Below, piece after piece: positions 28,790-36,111 of a DNA stretch of 64,000 nt (position 1 is its first letter; each line of letters opens with the position of its first letter). This DNA is from Carnobacterium maltaromaticum DSM 20342. Its GTDB lineage: Bacteria > Bacillota > Bacilli > Lactobacillales > Carnobacteriaceae. The position numbers were made by a program, and so were the translations under genes. The notes below the pieces were generated by a model. It saw only the letters and a list, made by a program, of their open reading frames with translations, made no database searches and was not told where the DNA came from. The stretch lies in NCBI RefSeq assembly GCF_000744945.1, contig NZ_JQMX01000001.1, positions 1,240,001 through 1,304,000 of the forward strand, read 5' to 3'.

Positions 28790-29489
28790 TGACTTCTAGC
28801 TCCTTTTTCGTTAATTTAGTTAGTTCCGGATTAACAGGTATGCCTAAATGACCACTATGTTCTACCTTATCAGGCGGTTTAAAACCACCTCTATCAAGTA
28901 TATCTTGAAGTACATCAGCTTTAAGAGAGAGCATTTTCTCCCACTGTGCTGGCTTCAAAATATTGCTATGTTCTATTTCAACCAGCCTTCGTTTATTACG
29001 TAAATCTAAGCCCATTTGAAATGATTCATCTTGCAGTTCTTCAATTTCAATGAGTAAAGTCTTTTTGATCTCTTTACTATCTTTTTTACGGCCATCAATC
29101 GCTTTTATTTTCCGAGCTAGCTTTTCTATTTGCCTATTTAAAATGCTAAACGAATTATTATCTTTAATAAGCTCATTCTCATATTTATTGATTTTCAGCT
29201 CCGCCTCGTCGTGCCTACGGAGTTTTAAATCTAAATCTGATAGAATGTTCAGCAGGTCAGCAAAAGCCCTGTTACCCTCGTCAGCAAAGCGTTGCCGCAA
29301 CCTTCCAAGTTCAACGTTGATTTTTTCTTTAATGTAGGGATAAGTAAGCATGTTGCTCCCCTGATTCTTAGCATTACTTGCTTTATAACCAGCTTCAACG
29401 GCTGCCTTAGTGGCATTGAAACAACGAATATAAGCAGCAACAAATAGATCATACTTTTGTCTTGTAACATCTGATAATTCCTTTGCCAT
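28755..29489 (-). CDS. terS: Terminase small subunit
   Basis: About 244 residues. The N-terminus matches small terminases with a helix-turn-helix: 'TRQKYDLFVAAYIRCFNATKAAVEAGYKASNAKNQGS' region (about 5-45). A long coiled coil (about 70-170) follows for oligomerisation, and the C-terminus 'PELTKLTKKELEVIAKQF' is typical. It recognises the packaging site. It is the first gene of the late operon. Confidence 0.9.
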   Translation of the reverse strand: MAKELSDVTRQKYDLFVAAYIRCFNATKAAVEAGYKASNAKNQGSNMLTYPYIKEKINVELGRLRQRFADEGNRAFADLLNILSDLDLKLRRHDEAELKINKYENELIKDNNSFSILNRQIEKLARKIKAIDGRKKDSKEIKKTLLIEIEELQDESFQMGLDLRNKRRLVEIEHSNILKPAQWEKMLSLKADVLQDILDRGGFKPPDKVEHSGHLGIPVNPELTKLTKKELEVIAKQFRDGNTS

Positions 29490-29532
29490 CAAAACCACCC
29501 TTTCTCTTTAATTAATGTAATCAAATTAAAAT

Positions 29533-29562
29533 AAAAAAAGATGCTCAATTATGCATCTTTTA
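29533..29562 (-). terminator. Terminator downstream of the 268-residue island gene
   Basis: AGATGC/GCATCT stem with A- and T-rich flanks. On the minus strand the hairpin is followed by a TTTTTTTATTTT run. It separates the accessory island from terS, so the late operon must start from a promoter close to terS or be read through. Confidence 0.8.
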
Positions 29563-29595
29563 TAATAAACAATAAATCTGTAACTAATTTTTTTA

Positions 29596-30402
29596 TCAAA
29601 CTTCAGAAAATCTACTCGATAACAGCGTAATAAATCCAAAAAATATTTTTTCGTCAAAACAATAAACCTTTGTAGGATCACCCTCTTTCTTTACAAAAAG
29701 AGCATTAATTGTTCTACCGTCATGTTCTCTTGTAAATATTTGTATCCTATTTTTCAACAATTTAATAAATCTTTTCTTTACTTTAATTTTTGTTTTTTCA
29801 GTAATATCCAAAAATAATTCATCCATAACTCTATTACATTCTTCAGTTATTTCTTCAAAAATAATTGTTTCCGGAAAACTTGTCACAATGTACTCCCTAT
29901 CCTTTCCTCTAAAATTATTCTGTAAAATTTCTTCTTTTGAAATAGAAAACTCAACTTTACTTGTATTTGTTAATATATTTAGAACAACAGTCGTATTAGA
30001 TATGGGTATAGAGTAATGTTGAGCATAATTTCGTAATATTTTGAAAATAGCAAAACTTTTATTGTTTTTTTCTTTATCTATTAAAAAACTATTATTTATA
30101 CTGCACTCGTTATAATATGCCTTAGCATTATCCACTGCCATGCGATTTGTTAAAACATATCTTGTTACGACACCAATAGCAATAACATGTAATTTATCCA
30201 AATCAACATTTTTTTCTAACTCAACACTTTTTTTTAAATCCTCATATTCAATTTTTGAATCATTACTAACTAAAAAAGCTTGGCAAAAATTTTCATATCT
30301 TTTGTATAATGTATAAAATTTTAAAAATGTGCGATATTCTTTTTCATTAATTTCACCATAAATAGAGTTATTTCTATTATTTCCTAAAAAATATTTTTCC
30401 AT
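29596..30402 (-). CDS. Unknown accessory protein with an RX4H (HEPN-type) motif
   Basis: 268 residues, with no family recognised with certainty. A helical N-terminal half contains 'FKILRNYAQHYSIPIS' (about 122-137); R-N-Y-A-Q-H is the R-x4-H pattern of HEPN ribonucleases. The C-terminal half is mixed, with 'LLKNRIQIFTREHDGRTINALF'. It has a good ribosome site (AAGGAG), its own -10 inside a 10-bp inverted repeat, and its own terminator. It is independently transcribed between the late regulator and terS, a common cargo slot. A defence or toxin role is inferred from the motif and context. Confidence 0.65.
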   Translation of the reverse strand: MEKYFLGNNRNNSIYGEINEKEYRTFLKFYTLYKRYENFCQAFLVSNDSKIEYEDLKKSVELEKNVDLDKLHVIAIGVVTRYVLTNRMAVDNAKAYYNECSINNSFLIDKEKNNKSFAIFKILRNYAQHYSIPISNTTVVLNILTNTSKVEFSISKEEILQNNFRGKDREYIVTSFPETIIFEEITEECNRVMDELFLDITEKTKIKVKKRFIKLLKNRIQIFTREHDGRTINALFVKKEGDPTKVYCFDEKIFFGFITLLSSRFSEV

Positions 30403-30418
30403 TGTTTCTCCTTTTAAC

Positions 30419-30451
30419 TGTTTGTTTTGATTATAACAATTAAAACAAACA
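30419..30451 (-). promoter_or_regulatory. Promoter with operator-like dyad for the gene at 29596-30402
   Basis: A perfect inverted repeat (TGTTTGTTTT at 30419-30428, AAAACAAACA at 30442-30451) surrounds a minus-strand TATAAT (30430-30435). A dyad centred on the -10 box suggests control by a dimeric DNA-binding protein, perhaps the product itself. Confidence 0.5.
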
Positions 30452-30542
30452 ATTTATATAACTAAATATATTATCTCAAATCTATTCACCTCACTTTGTG
30501 TTTTTTTGTAATCACCGTTAAGTGATCTATGTATTTAGAGCA

Positions 30543-30567
30543 AAATAAAAAGACCACAAAGGGTCTC
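30543..30567 (-). terminator. Terminator of the membrane-anchored island gene
   Basis: Stem AGACCC/GGTCT (30551-30566) followed on the minus strand by TTTTTATTTT, right at the stop codon of the gene at 30568. Confidence 0.75.
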
Positions 30568-31377
30568 TTAAATATTTCTTGAGTAATTACTTTCATAATT
30601 TTTTGGAACTAATTGATATCTTAGCATATTTTTTGACATATTACGCGAACCTAAAATCAGGTTATACTCATATTTTCTTGCCTTCATCTCATAATCTTTA
30701 TACTTAATATGAACCTTTATTTCAGGGAAAATTTCTTCTTTACCTGTATCAGTACGATAAAACATATCATACATTTCTAAATAATACGATAAAAACATAA
30801 TAACTAATTTTGATAAGTTAATATGTTCAGTTTCACCAGGCATTATTACAGAAAGTACATTGGTGTATTTTAATGCTTTTTCATATTCTTTTCTTCTCTG
30901 TACTTTTTCATCATTTTTATAGATATATTCATATATAAATGAGTACTCTTTTTCTTCTGTACTTTGAAAATACGCACTAGGAATTGATTCTTTCAGAGTA
31001 TTATCTTTACTAAATATCTTTGCAAATTCTTCTATATTTTCGATTTCAAAGTAATAAGTAATATCAAATACAGGTGTAGTCCCCCCGTTAATAATAGGAA
31101 TTGTAACATCAGAAAATCTTTTCAAGTCATGGAAATATTTTCCGTCTTTTACTAAATCCTTACCAGGATGTATTTCAACATCATCAAATTTGGCTGTTCC
31201 TGGAACAATTAGTGGTTCTTTTAATCTTTTTTCGGTGTCTAATGCTTGCTCATTTTCTTTTTTTAATTGGTGATTAACTACTAAATATGCACTAAAAACT
31301 CCAATTAACGCTCCAATAAAACCTAAAACACCATCAATACTTAATACGCCATCCCAACTAATACTCAATAAAATCAT
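30568..31377 (-). CDS. Unknown membrane-anchored accessory protein
   Basis: 269 residues. One N-terminal membrane helix (about 13-36, 'VLGFIGALIGVFSAYLVV') precedes a cytoplasmic domain with beta-sandwich-like features ('FSDVTIPIINGGTTPVFDITYYF', 'MPGETEHINLSKL'). The family was not recognised. The ATG is very close to the AAGGAG site, so the TTG three codons later may be the true start. It has its own extended -10 promoter and terminator. It lies in the middle of the accessory island between two RX4H-motif genes, so a role as membrane sensor or effector is possible but unproven. Confidence 0.65.
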   Translation of the reverse strand: MILLSISWDGVLSIDGVLGFIGALIGVFSAYLVVNHQLKKENEQALDTEKRLKEPLIVPGTAKFDDVEIHPGKDLVKDGKYFHDLKRFSDVTIPIINGGTTPVFDITYYFEIENIEEFAKIFSKDNTLKESIPSAYFQSTEEKEYSFIYEYIYKNDEKVQRRKEYEKALKYTNVLSVIMPGETEHINLSKLVIMFLSYYLEMYDMFYRTDTGKEEIFPEIKVHIKYKDYEMKARKYEYNLILGSRNMSKNMLRYQLVPKNYESNYSRNI

Positions 31378-31389
31378 CTCCTTTTCATT

Positions 31390-31398
31390 ATTATATCA
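31390..31398 (-). promoter_or_regulatory. Extended -10 promoter of the membrane-anchored island gene
   Basis: Minus-strand TGA followed by TATAAT (31390-31395), about 15 bases before the AAGGAG site. No convincing -35; the TGn extension compensates. Confidence 0.5.
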
Positions 31399-31430
31399 AA
31401 TAACATTCAACATAACTACGAGATAATAAA

Positions 31431-31613
31431 ATACACTCACAACCTCCGTCCTTGGAGTTGCGAGTGTATCAATCAGTTGCTTCTCAGAAACAATATCAAA
31501 GTATCTCAGAATACTTTAATATGCCAAATTTCTTCGGCATATGTAACTCTCACGCACAACCATGAGAGCCAGGAGGAAAAACACACGAATGTGAAGAATA
31601 ATTTACCCTTCAC
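31431..31613 (-). ncRNA. Candidate structured RNA: five consecutive stem-loops
   Basis: Between two island genes are five inverted repeats in 183 bases: 31591-31596/31608-31613 (6 bp), 31547-31552/31563-31568 (6 bp), 31519-31525/31536-31542 (7 bp), 31498-31504/31511-31517 (7 bp) and 31431-31438/31462-31469 extended inward to about 15 bp. On the minus strand the last one is followed by TTTTATTAT and looks like a Rho-independent terminator, so an RNA ending there is likely. The unpaired TTCCTCCT near 31571-31578 is complementary to the ribosome site of the adjacent gene at 31641. No known RNA family is recognised. It could be a 3' UTR or an independent RNA. Confidence 0.55.
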
Positions 31614-31640
31614 TTGTTGGTGGCATCTGTATGACAATAT

Positions 31641-32867
31641 TTACATTTTCTTATACTTTTCATTTTTAATAAATTCATTAACATCTTTAAATGTTTTAAA
31701 AGTATCATTTTTTAAAAAATAAAAAATGATATGCCTTAAATAATCTAACACTAAATTAGATTCATATTCACTAACTTGAGTTCGCTCCCCATGGGCAATG
31801 TTCGATCTTGTAGTATACAATTGCTTAAATTCTTGTTCAATTTCGCTTCTTCTTTCATAAGTATCACCTAAACAAAAGATTATAACTTCACTCATTTGTG
31901 ATGTTATTGAAGGCGAAATCACATTATTTTTATTTTTCTCTTGTATTAATGCCTCCATCCCAAACATTGCTTGAATAAATTTTTCATCTGCGTACTTTTC
32001 TTTTAACGCTCTTCCAGCCCATTGAATGGATCCATATATTCTTTTTTCCATTTCATTTACGTTCTTGCGATCGAACCATAATTTTTTCTCTATTTCAAGA
32101 ACTTTATTTAACGGCTCCTCATAGTAATTAATTATTTCGTTCAAATCAACATTTTTCCAATCACCATCTAACTTGTTATGAACATAAACTTTTCCAGAAA
32201 AATTTATTATGTTAATAAATATTGAAGAAGACTCAGAAGTGCCTAACCTTAAACTATACCCACCTTTTTTTGCGAATAAAAAGAAATAAAGTATGTTAAT
32301 AAAATTATCCATTCGTTCATTAGCAATTTCTTTAGCCCTTTCTCTATCGGAAGAAAAGACAGAGGTTTCAATCATTATTTCATCAGCAAAATCAGTAATA
32401 ATATCATTTTTTATTCGTTCCCAATTATCACATTTAATATGTTTATCTATTAATTTAGATGGATATATTCTAAAATCTCCAATAGTTAATTCAACATTTA
32501 CATTTTCTACACCTCTTAATATTGATATAACTGTATGCTCGACTTCTGGACCTAAAAGTTCTTTCAAAAATTTTTCAAGCACAAGAAAGTCTTTCTTATC
32601 CTCATTTGTACGATTTTCTATACAAAAATTTAAAATTTGCTTATCTAATTCTTTATAAGTAAAGTTACTGTTTATCCAACTTTCTTCAAAAAGAATAGAT
32701 GCAACTTTCATTTTAGAAACCAATCCAATATTACTTAGTGAAAAATTTCCTAGTGGACCTCTAGTACTAGAACTTCTTTCGTTTCTATCTTCGTCAGCCA
32801 GAACCTTTAAATCAGAAAATATTAAAGTTAGCTCTTTATTTATTTCTTTTATTTTATTTTGTTTCAA
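31641..32867 (-). CDS. Apea-like HEPN-domain protein (predicted ribonuclease)
   Basis: 408 residues. The C-terminal region (about 260-400) has the feel of Apea-like HEPN domains: 'FIQAMFGMEALIQEK', then 'YERRSEIEQEFKQLYTTRSNIAHGERT' where R-S-N-I-A-H is the R-x4-H catalytic motif of HEPN nucleases. The N-terminal half is a long mixed domain with no recognised family. It starts at TTG with a strong GAGGAGG site. Gene size and layout fit abortive-infection or defence proteins found as prophage cargo, but no target can be read from sequence. Confidence 0.7.
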   Translation of the reverse strand: MKQNKIKEINKELTLIFSDLKVLADEDRNERSSSTRGPLGNFSLSNIGLVSKMKVASILFEESWINSNFTYKELDKQILNFCIENRTNEDKKDFLVLEKFLKELLGPEVEHTVISILRGVENVNVELTIGDFRIYPSKLIDKHIKCDNWERIKNDIITDFADEIMIETSVFSSDRERAKEIANERMDNFINILYFFLFAKKGGYSLRLGTSESSSIFINIINFSGKVYVHNKLDGDWKNVDLNEIINYYEEPLNKVLEIEKKLWFDRKNVNEMEKRIYGSIQWAGRALKEKYADEKFIQAMFGMEALIQEKNKNNVISPSITSQMSEVIIFCLGDTYERRSEIEQEFKQLYTTRSNIAHGERTQVSEYESNLVLDYLRHIIFYFLKNDTFKTFKDVNEFIKNEKYKKM

Positions 32868-32895
32868 AACAATTCCTCCTCACATATTAATTTTA

Positions 32896-33477
32896 CTAAA
32901 ATAAACTTGTATTTGCACCATATTTAATCACCTCATTAATTTTTTGAATTGAACGATTGATTAAAGTTTGAACAGAACTCCTACTCAACTGCATATAATC
33001 CGCTGTTTCTTGATAACTATTTCCTTTTCCAAAAATCGAGACGTAAGATTCGTACTCTCTTGGAGATAGACAACTTAAAATTTCCTTTAGAACTTTTTTA
33101 TCTTCATTTGTTAAGTTTTCTAAATCACTATCTCTGTAGTTCTTTAAAGCTGCTGCTTCTATTTCTCCCCATAACTCTGTTCGTTGATATCTAGACCTTC
33201 TCCCAATTTCTCTACGATTGCCAGGTTCTTTAGCATCACGTAACCATTGAATTGAATACTCGCTACTAGAGATAATAGAACCTAGTTCCTTTGCTCGAGC
33301 TTTATAGTATTGATAATCATTTCTAAACTCAACAGAAAGCTCCCATTCTTGCGCCTCTTCGCATTCTTTGAACAAGATAAGACAAACATTCCTATGATTT
33401 CTATAATAACTGTAGAGAGCTTTTATTGGCTTTAAATCAGTTGTATATTCGTTTATTAATTCGTCAGCAAATTTCAT
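32896..33477 (-). CDS. Sigma-like late regulator (ArpU/Xpf type)
   Basis: About 193 residues. The C-terminal 60 residues form a sigma-70 region 4-like helix-turn-helix ('LSPREYESYVSIFGKGNSYQETADYM', 'SRSSVQTLINRSIQKI'). This fits ArpU/Xpf-type positive control factors that switch on late genes. The chosen ATG has AGGAGG upstream. It follows an XtrA-like small gene, the same order as xtrA-xpf in Bacillus PBSX/skin. It probably drives the terS-to-lysin operon. Confidence 0.85.
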   Translation of the reverse strand: MKFADELINEYTTDLKPIKALYSYYRNHRNVCLILFKECEEAQEWELSVEFRNDYQYYKARAKELGSIISSSEYSIQWLRDAKEPGNRREIGRRSRYQRTELWGEIEAAALKNYRDSDLENLTNEDKKVLKEILSCLSPREYESYVSIFGKGNSYQETADYMQLSRSSVQTLINRSIQKINEVIKYGANTSLF

Positions 33478-33502
33478 GTGTGTTTTCCTCCTTATAAGTA
33501 AC

Positions 33503-33550
33503 AAAAAAGGACACCTCAACAAACGTATTGCTACGCTGTTAAAGTGTCCT
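33503..33550 (-). terminator. Terminator between the XtrA-like gene and the late regulator
   Basis: AGGACAC and GTGTCCT arms (about 33508-33550), with additional inner pairing, are followed on the minus strand by TTTTTTG. It ends the early operon ahead of the late regulator and may act as an attenuator for it. Confidence 0.75.
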
Positions 33551-33569
33551 CTAGTTTTCTAGTCAGACT

Positions 33570-33749
33570 TTAAAATTTAGTTTTGGTCTCACATTTAACT
33601 ACTGTGACCTTGTTTTCATTCGTTGTTAGCTTAATATCAGCAAAAGCTGGTAAATTGGCCATCTTAATCATTCCGTTGCTAACAATGATAATTGTGTTGT
33701 TCAGTTCTAATTCATTTAATTGAGATAATTCTACTTGTTTAAATTCCAA
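33570..33749 (-). CDS. XtrA-like small phage protein
   Basis: 59 residues starting at TTG, with GAGGGGG about 9 bases upstream. 'NNTIIIVSNGMIKMANLPAFADIKLTTNENKV' is the beta-rich pattern of XtrA/YqaO-type proteins, which sit just before the sigma-like gene in Bacillus prophages. Role unknown. A similarity search would settle the family. Confidence 0.6.
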   Translation of the reverse strand: MEFKQVELSQLNELELNNTIIIVSNGMIKMANLPAFADIKLTTNENKVTVVKCETKTKF

Positions 33750-33767
33750 AGATGGTCCCCCTCATGT

Positions 33768-33807
33768 TATAATGAAATTGGCTAGGCAGGGGAACCTGTC
33801 TTTTTTT
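33768..33807 (+). ncRNA. Possible short plus-strand transcript: extended -10, hairpin, T-tract
   Basis: TGT-TATAAT (33765-33773) is followed within 15 bases by a hairpin (AGGCAGG 33784-33790, CCTGTCT 33795-33801) and T7, all on the strand opposite to the early genes. It could give a very short RNA, or act only as a terminator against antisense transcription. No reading frame fits. Confidence 0.3.
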
Positions 33808-34576
33808 ATTTATCCAAAATAGCATAAATAGTTCTTTCTTTTAAAATCTCATGAATAAGCATTCTTCCTTTTTGGGTCCATTTAGTATGGAGACTAACAT
33901 CTCGATTCCCATTTTTATGAGAAAAACTGTAGGTATCAGACTTCACATAACCTTGGCCAAAATACTTTTTACATAAAACCCACTGATTGCCTGACTTTTT
34001 CTGAATCTTTTCTTCATGTAAAATCTTGTTCAACTCCTGGGCAGTCAAATCATAATCGGCAGCAATTTGAGTAATATTTAAGGTGCTTTTAGAATGTAAA
34101 ATTTCATTCAAATAATTAACTTTAAGCTCATAAGATTCAATTAAAACAGCTTGTTCTTGGTTTTTAATACTTAGCTGGCTATTTCGTTCCATTTCATCTG
34201 CATATAATCGTAAAGCCTCCGGATAAGAAGGTAAATGGACCTTAATTGTTGAATTGCGTTCATTCTCTTCCATTTCACGAAATCTTTTAGCATATTGAGC
34301 TGTAAATAAAATTCCTTTTTCACCTATGAGCTTATTTGCTACAAGATCACATCCGATGATAGTTAATTCATAACAAGGACGAATTTCTTTTTTTACATCT
34401 AAATACTCGCTAGGAATAAAATAATCCAACGAGCGCAACCCTGCGCTGGTTAAAACACTTGCATATTTACGAATATCACGTAAAAGTTCTTTATGCTGCT
34501 TACTCACCATTTCAGCAACTTCCCGACTATCAATTGTACTTACAGCTGGTTTTATCATTAATTGGCCCATTTTCAT
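33806..34576 (-). CDS. Phage antirepressor, Rha N-terminal and KilAC C-terminal domains
   Basis: 256 residues. The N-terminal Rha-like domain (about 10-105, 'TIDSREVAEMVSKQHKELLRDIRKY', 'YELTIIGCDLVANKLIGEKG') is followed by a linker helix and a KilAC/ANT domain (about 150-250, 'TQIAADYDLTAQELNKILHEEKIQ', 'HTKWTQKGRMLIHEIL'). Such proteins counter phage repressors or regulate early genes. An ATG follows AAAGGAG. Confidence 0.9.
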   Translation of the reverse strand: MKMGQLMIKPAVSTIDSREVAEMVSKQHKELLRDIRKYASVLTSAGLRSLDYFIPSEYLDVKKEIRPCYELTIIGCDLVANKLIGEKGILFTAQYAKRFREMEENERNSTIKVHLPSYPEALRLYADEMERNSQLSIKNQEQAVLIESYELKVNYLNEILHSKSTLNITQIAADYDLTAQELNKILHEEKIQKKSGNQWVLCKKYFGQGYVKSDTYSFSHKNGNRDVSLHTKWTQKGRMLIHEILKERTIYAILDK

Positions 34577-34582
34577 TCTCCT

Positions 34583-34747
34583 TTACTTTACTCTTTTCGA
34601 GTTGAATTCAACATGTATTCTGATCCAATACCATGCATCTTTTGCTTCTAAAAAATCACCTTTCAAGAACTGCACAATCATATTCTTAAACAGAAACCAG
34701 ATATGCTTCCAGTCATCAGCTTTGAACATTATAATTCGTTTAATCAT
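34583..34747 (-). CDS. Small unknown early protein (54 residues)
   Basis: Frame MIKRIIMFKADDWKHIWFLF... with an AGGAG site before ATG. It is aromatic-rich with an amphipathic central part, and fills the gap between the neighbouring early genes with no wasted sequence. No family was recognised. Confidence 0.6.
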   Translation of the reverse strand: MIKRIIMFKADDWKHIWFLFKNMIVQFLKGDFLEAKDAWYWIRIHVEFNSKRVK

Positions 34748-34750
34748 TAT

Positions 34751-34933
34751 TTAATCAGCTCCTACTTCTTGGTTGAACGCTTCATCAAATGTCATACCCT
34801 CACACATTAAATTTTCAACTCGTTTCATTACATCGAACAAAGGAATATTCTGTTCATCTGCGAAATCAATCATTTTAACAACTTGTTCTTGCGAATAATC
34901 AGATTGACTTCTAAATGATTTAACATTGCTCAT
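34751..34933 (-). CDS. Small unknown early protein (60 residues)
   Basis: Acidic, helical (MSNVKSFRSQSDYSQEQVV..., ending FNQEVGAD). Ribosome site AGGAGGGTT is present. It is part of the tightly packed early operon. Function unknown. Confidence 0.65.
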   Translation of the reverse strand: MSNVKSFRSQSDYSQEQVVKMIDFADEQNIPLFDVMKRVENLMCEGMTFDEAFNQEVGAD

Positions 34934-34944
34934 TCTTAACCCTC

Positions 34945-35109
34945 CTAAACAAATCTTTTCAAGTCATCAATACCTTTATGCAGCTCTTCTAATTTTTCAT
35001 GAATCATCATGTCTTCAGTTCTTGAAACAACATAGATCCTGTTGAGTAGCATTTCAATAATTTTTATATCTTCTTCAATTTTCACTTGATAGATTAATTT
35101 ATTAGCCAT
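34945..35109 (-). CDS. Small unknown early protein (54 residues)
   Basis: The start was chosen at ATG of MANKLIYQVKIEEDIK because GGGAGGGTTAGC precedes it; a longer in-frame version would overlap the upstream gene by 44 bases. Helical and charged; no family was recognised. Confidence 0.65.
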   Translation of the reverse strand: MANKLIYQVKIEEDIKIIEMLLNRIYVVSRTEDMMIHEKLEELHKGIDDLKRFV

Positions 35110-35110
35110 G

Positions 35111-35359
35111 CTAACCCTCCCATATTTCCTCAATCCCAAGAACAACATAGTCATCTTTCAGCGGAAAATCTGGCATGTACGATATTTCAACTTTTATGAT
35201 TTCGCCCGAAAACAACTGAGTAATTGAATCATATTCTTTTAAAATTAAAACGTCTCCTTCTTGAAAGTTACGATCATTCTTTCTAATCTCAAACTTTTTC
35301 CTACCGTCCTTCACTGCCTCGAAATATTTAGGTTCAATTTTGAGTTCGTGTACTTTCAT
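35111..35359 (-). CDS. DUF3850 / ASCH-like domain protein
   Basis: 82 residues. 'VHELKIEPKYFEAVKDGRKKFEIRKNDRNFQEGD', then 'VLILKEYD' and 'DDYVVLGIEEI', is the typical DUF3850 pattern, a PUA/ASCH-like fold that may bind RNA. It is common among small phage early genes. Its role in infection is not established. The start overlaps the upstream stop. Confidence 0.85.
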   Translation of the reverse strand: MKVHELKIEPKYFEAVKDGRKKFEIRKNDRNFQEGDVLILKEYDSITQLFSGEIIKVEISYMPDFPLKDDYVVLGIEEIWEG

Positions 35360-35571
35360 TCTTCAATCACCAACCTAACTAAATTAGCATCTACTGTTTG
35401 AAAATGGCTATCAACACAAACTAATGCTACTGGATAGGCAATAACTCCACCAATCTCTCCAATTAAAATCGATTGCTTTACGTAACTACATTGATAAAAA
35501 CCAACTAATTTCGCTGATTTCCATTCTTTTAATACCTTTACTTCACAATCAATCATTTTTAGTTCAGTCAT
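35356..35571 (-). CDS. Small unknown early protein (71 residues)
   Basis: Beta-rich small protein ('IGEIGGVIAYPVALVCVDSHFQTVDANLVRLV' region). Both ends overlap neighbours by 4-8 bases, showing translational coupling. No family was recognised. Confidence 0.65.
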   Translation of the reverse strand: MTELKMIDCEVKVLKEWKSAKLVGFYQCSYVKQSILIGEIGGVIAYPVALVCVDSHFQTVDANLVRLVIEE

Positions 35572-35788
35572 ATTGACTTAACCCCCATTCTGCGAATGCT
35601 TGTAATACTTGCAACCGCTCAATATCTGATAGGTTGCGATAAGCCCTAGCTGTTACCTCATTTTTCATCCATCCACCAGTGCAACTTAAAAATGTTAACT
35701 CACTAAGCAAGCTATCTACTCCTAAGTTTGGAAGATCTCTTTTCATCCAATCCAGCACAACCTGCTGATCCTCATTTAATTTAGCCAT
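35564..35788 (-). CDS. Small unknown early protein (74 residues)
   Basis: Helical protein (MAKLNEDQQVVLDWMKRD..., 'ARAYRNLSDIERLQVLQAFAEWGL'). It overlaps both adjacent genes. Resembles small phage proteins of unknown function. Confidence 0.65.
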   Translation of the reverse strand: MAKLNEDQQVVLDWMKRDLPNLGVDSLLSELTFLSCTGGWMKNEVTARAYRNLSDIERLQVLQAFAEWGLSQYD

Positions 35789-36009
35789 TCTAAGTCCTCC
35801 GCTTTCTCAAACAAAATCGCGTAATCGTCAATATTTAATAATCCAGCAATTTCTTGCACTTTTTTTAAAGTACAACTCGGTCTTGTAGCATAAAACCCTT
35901 GATTGGAACCAAACACTTTATGCATGCTTAACCCTTTATTTTTCATATGCCACTCTACGTTGTCCCAAAAAATAGTAACTATTTCTGGCGTTTCTTCTGT
36001 TTTACTCAT
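35776..36009 (-). CDS. Small DNA-binding-like early protein
   Basis: 77 residues. 'FWDNVEWHMKNKGLSMHKVFG' and 'TLKKVQEIAGLLNIDDYAILFE' resemble the helices of an XRE-type helix-turn-helix, though the match is partial. It may bind DNA. It has an AGAGGTGTGAGG site upstream. Confidence 0.55.
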   Translation of the reverse strand: MSKTEETPEIVTIFWDNVEWHMKNKGLSMHKVFGSNQGFYATRPSCTLKKVQEIAGLLNIDDYAILFEKAEDLEWLN

Positions 36010-36111
36010 TTCCTCACACCTCTCTTAAGTTGTATATTCAACGCAAATACAATAATCTGTATCTTTAATTTTTATAGCTAACCTGCCTTCGTAAAAATCT
36101 TCAAGTACATT

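Noticed and set aside
31477..31722. An 81-codon plus-strand frame over the structured region as a gene
   Set aside because: It has no ribosome site, runs through the stem-loops and into the antisense of the HEPN-like gene, and its composition is not protein-like.
35776..36009. Second Cro-like repressor
   Set aside because: The helix-turn-helix match is partial and no operator-like repeats lie near; left as possibly DNA-binding.
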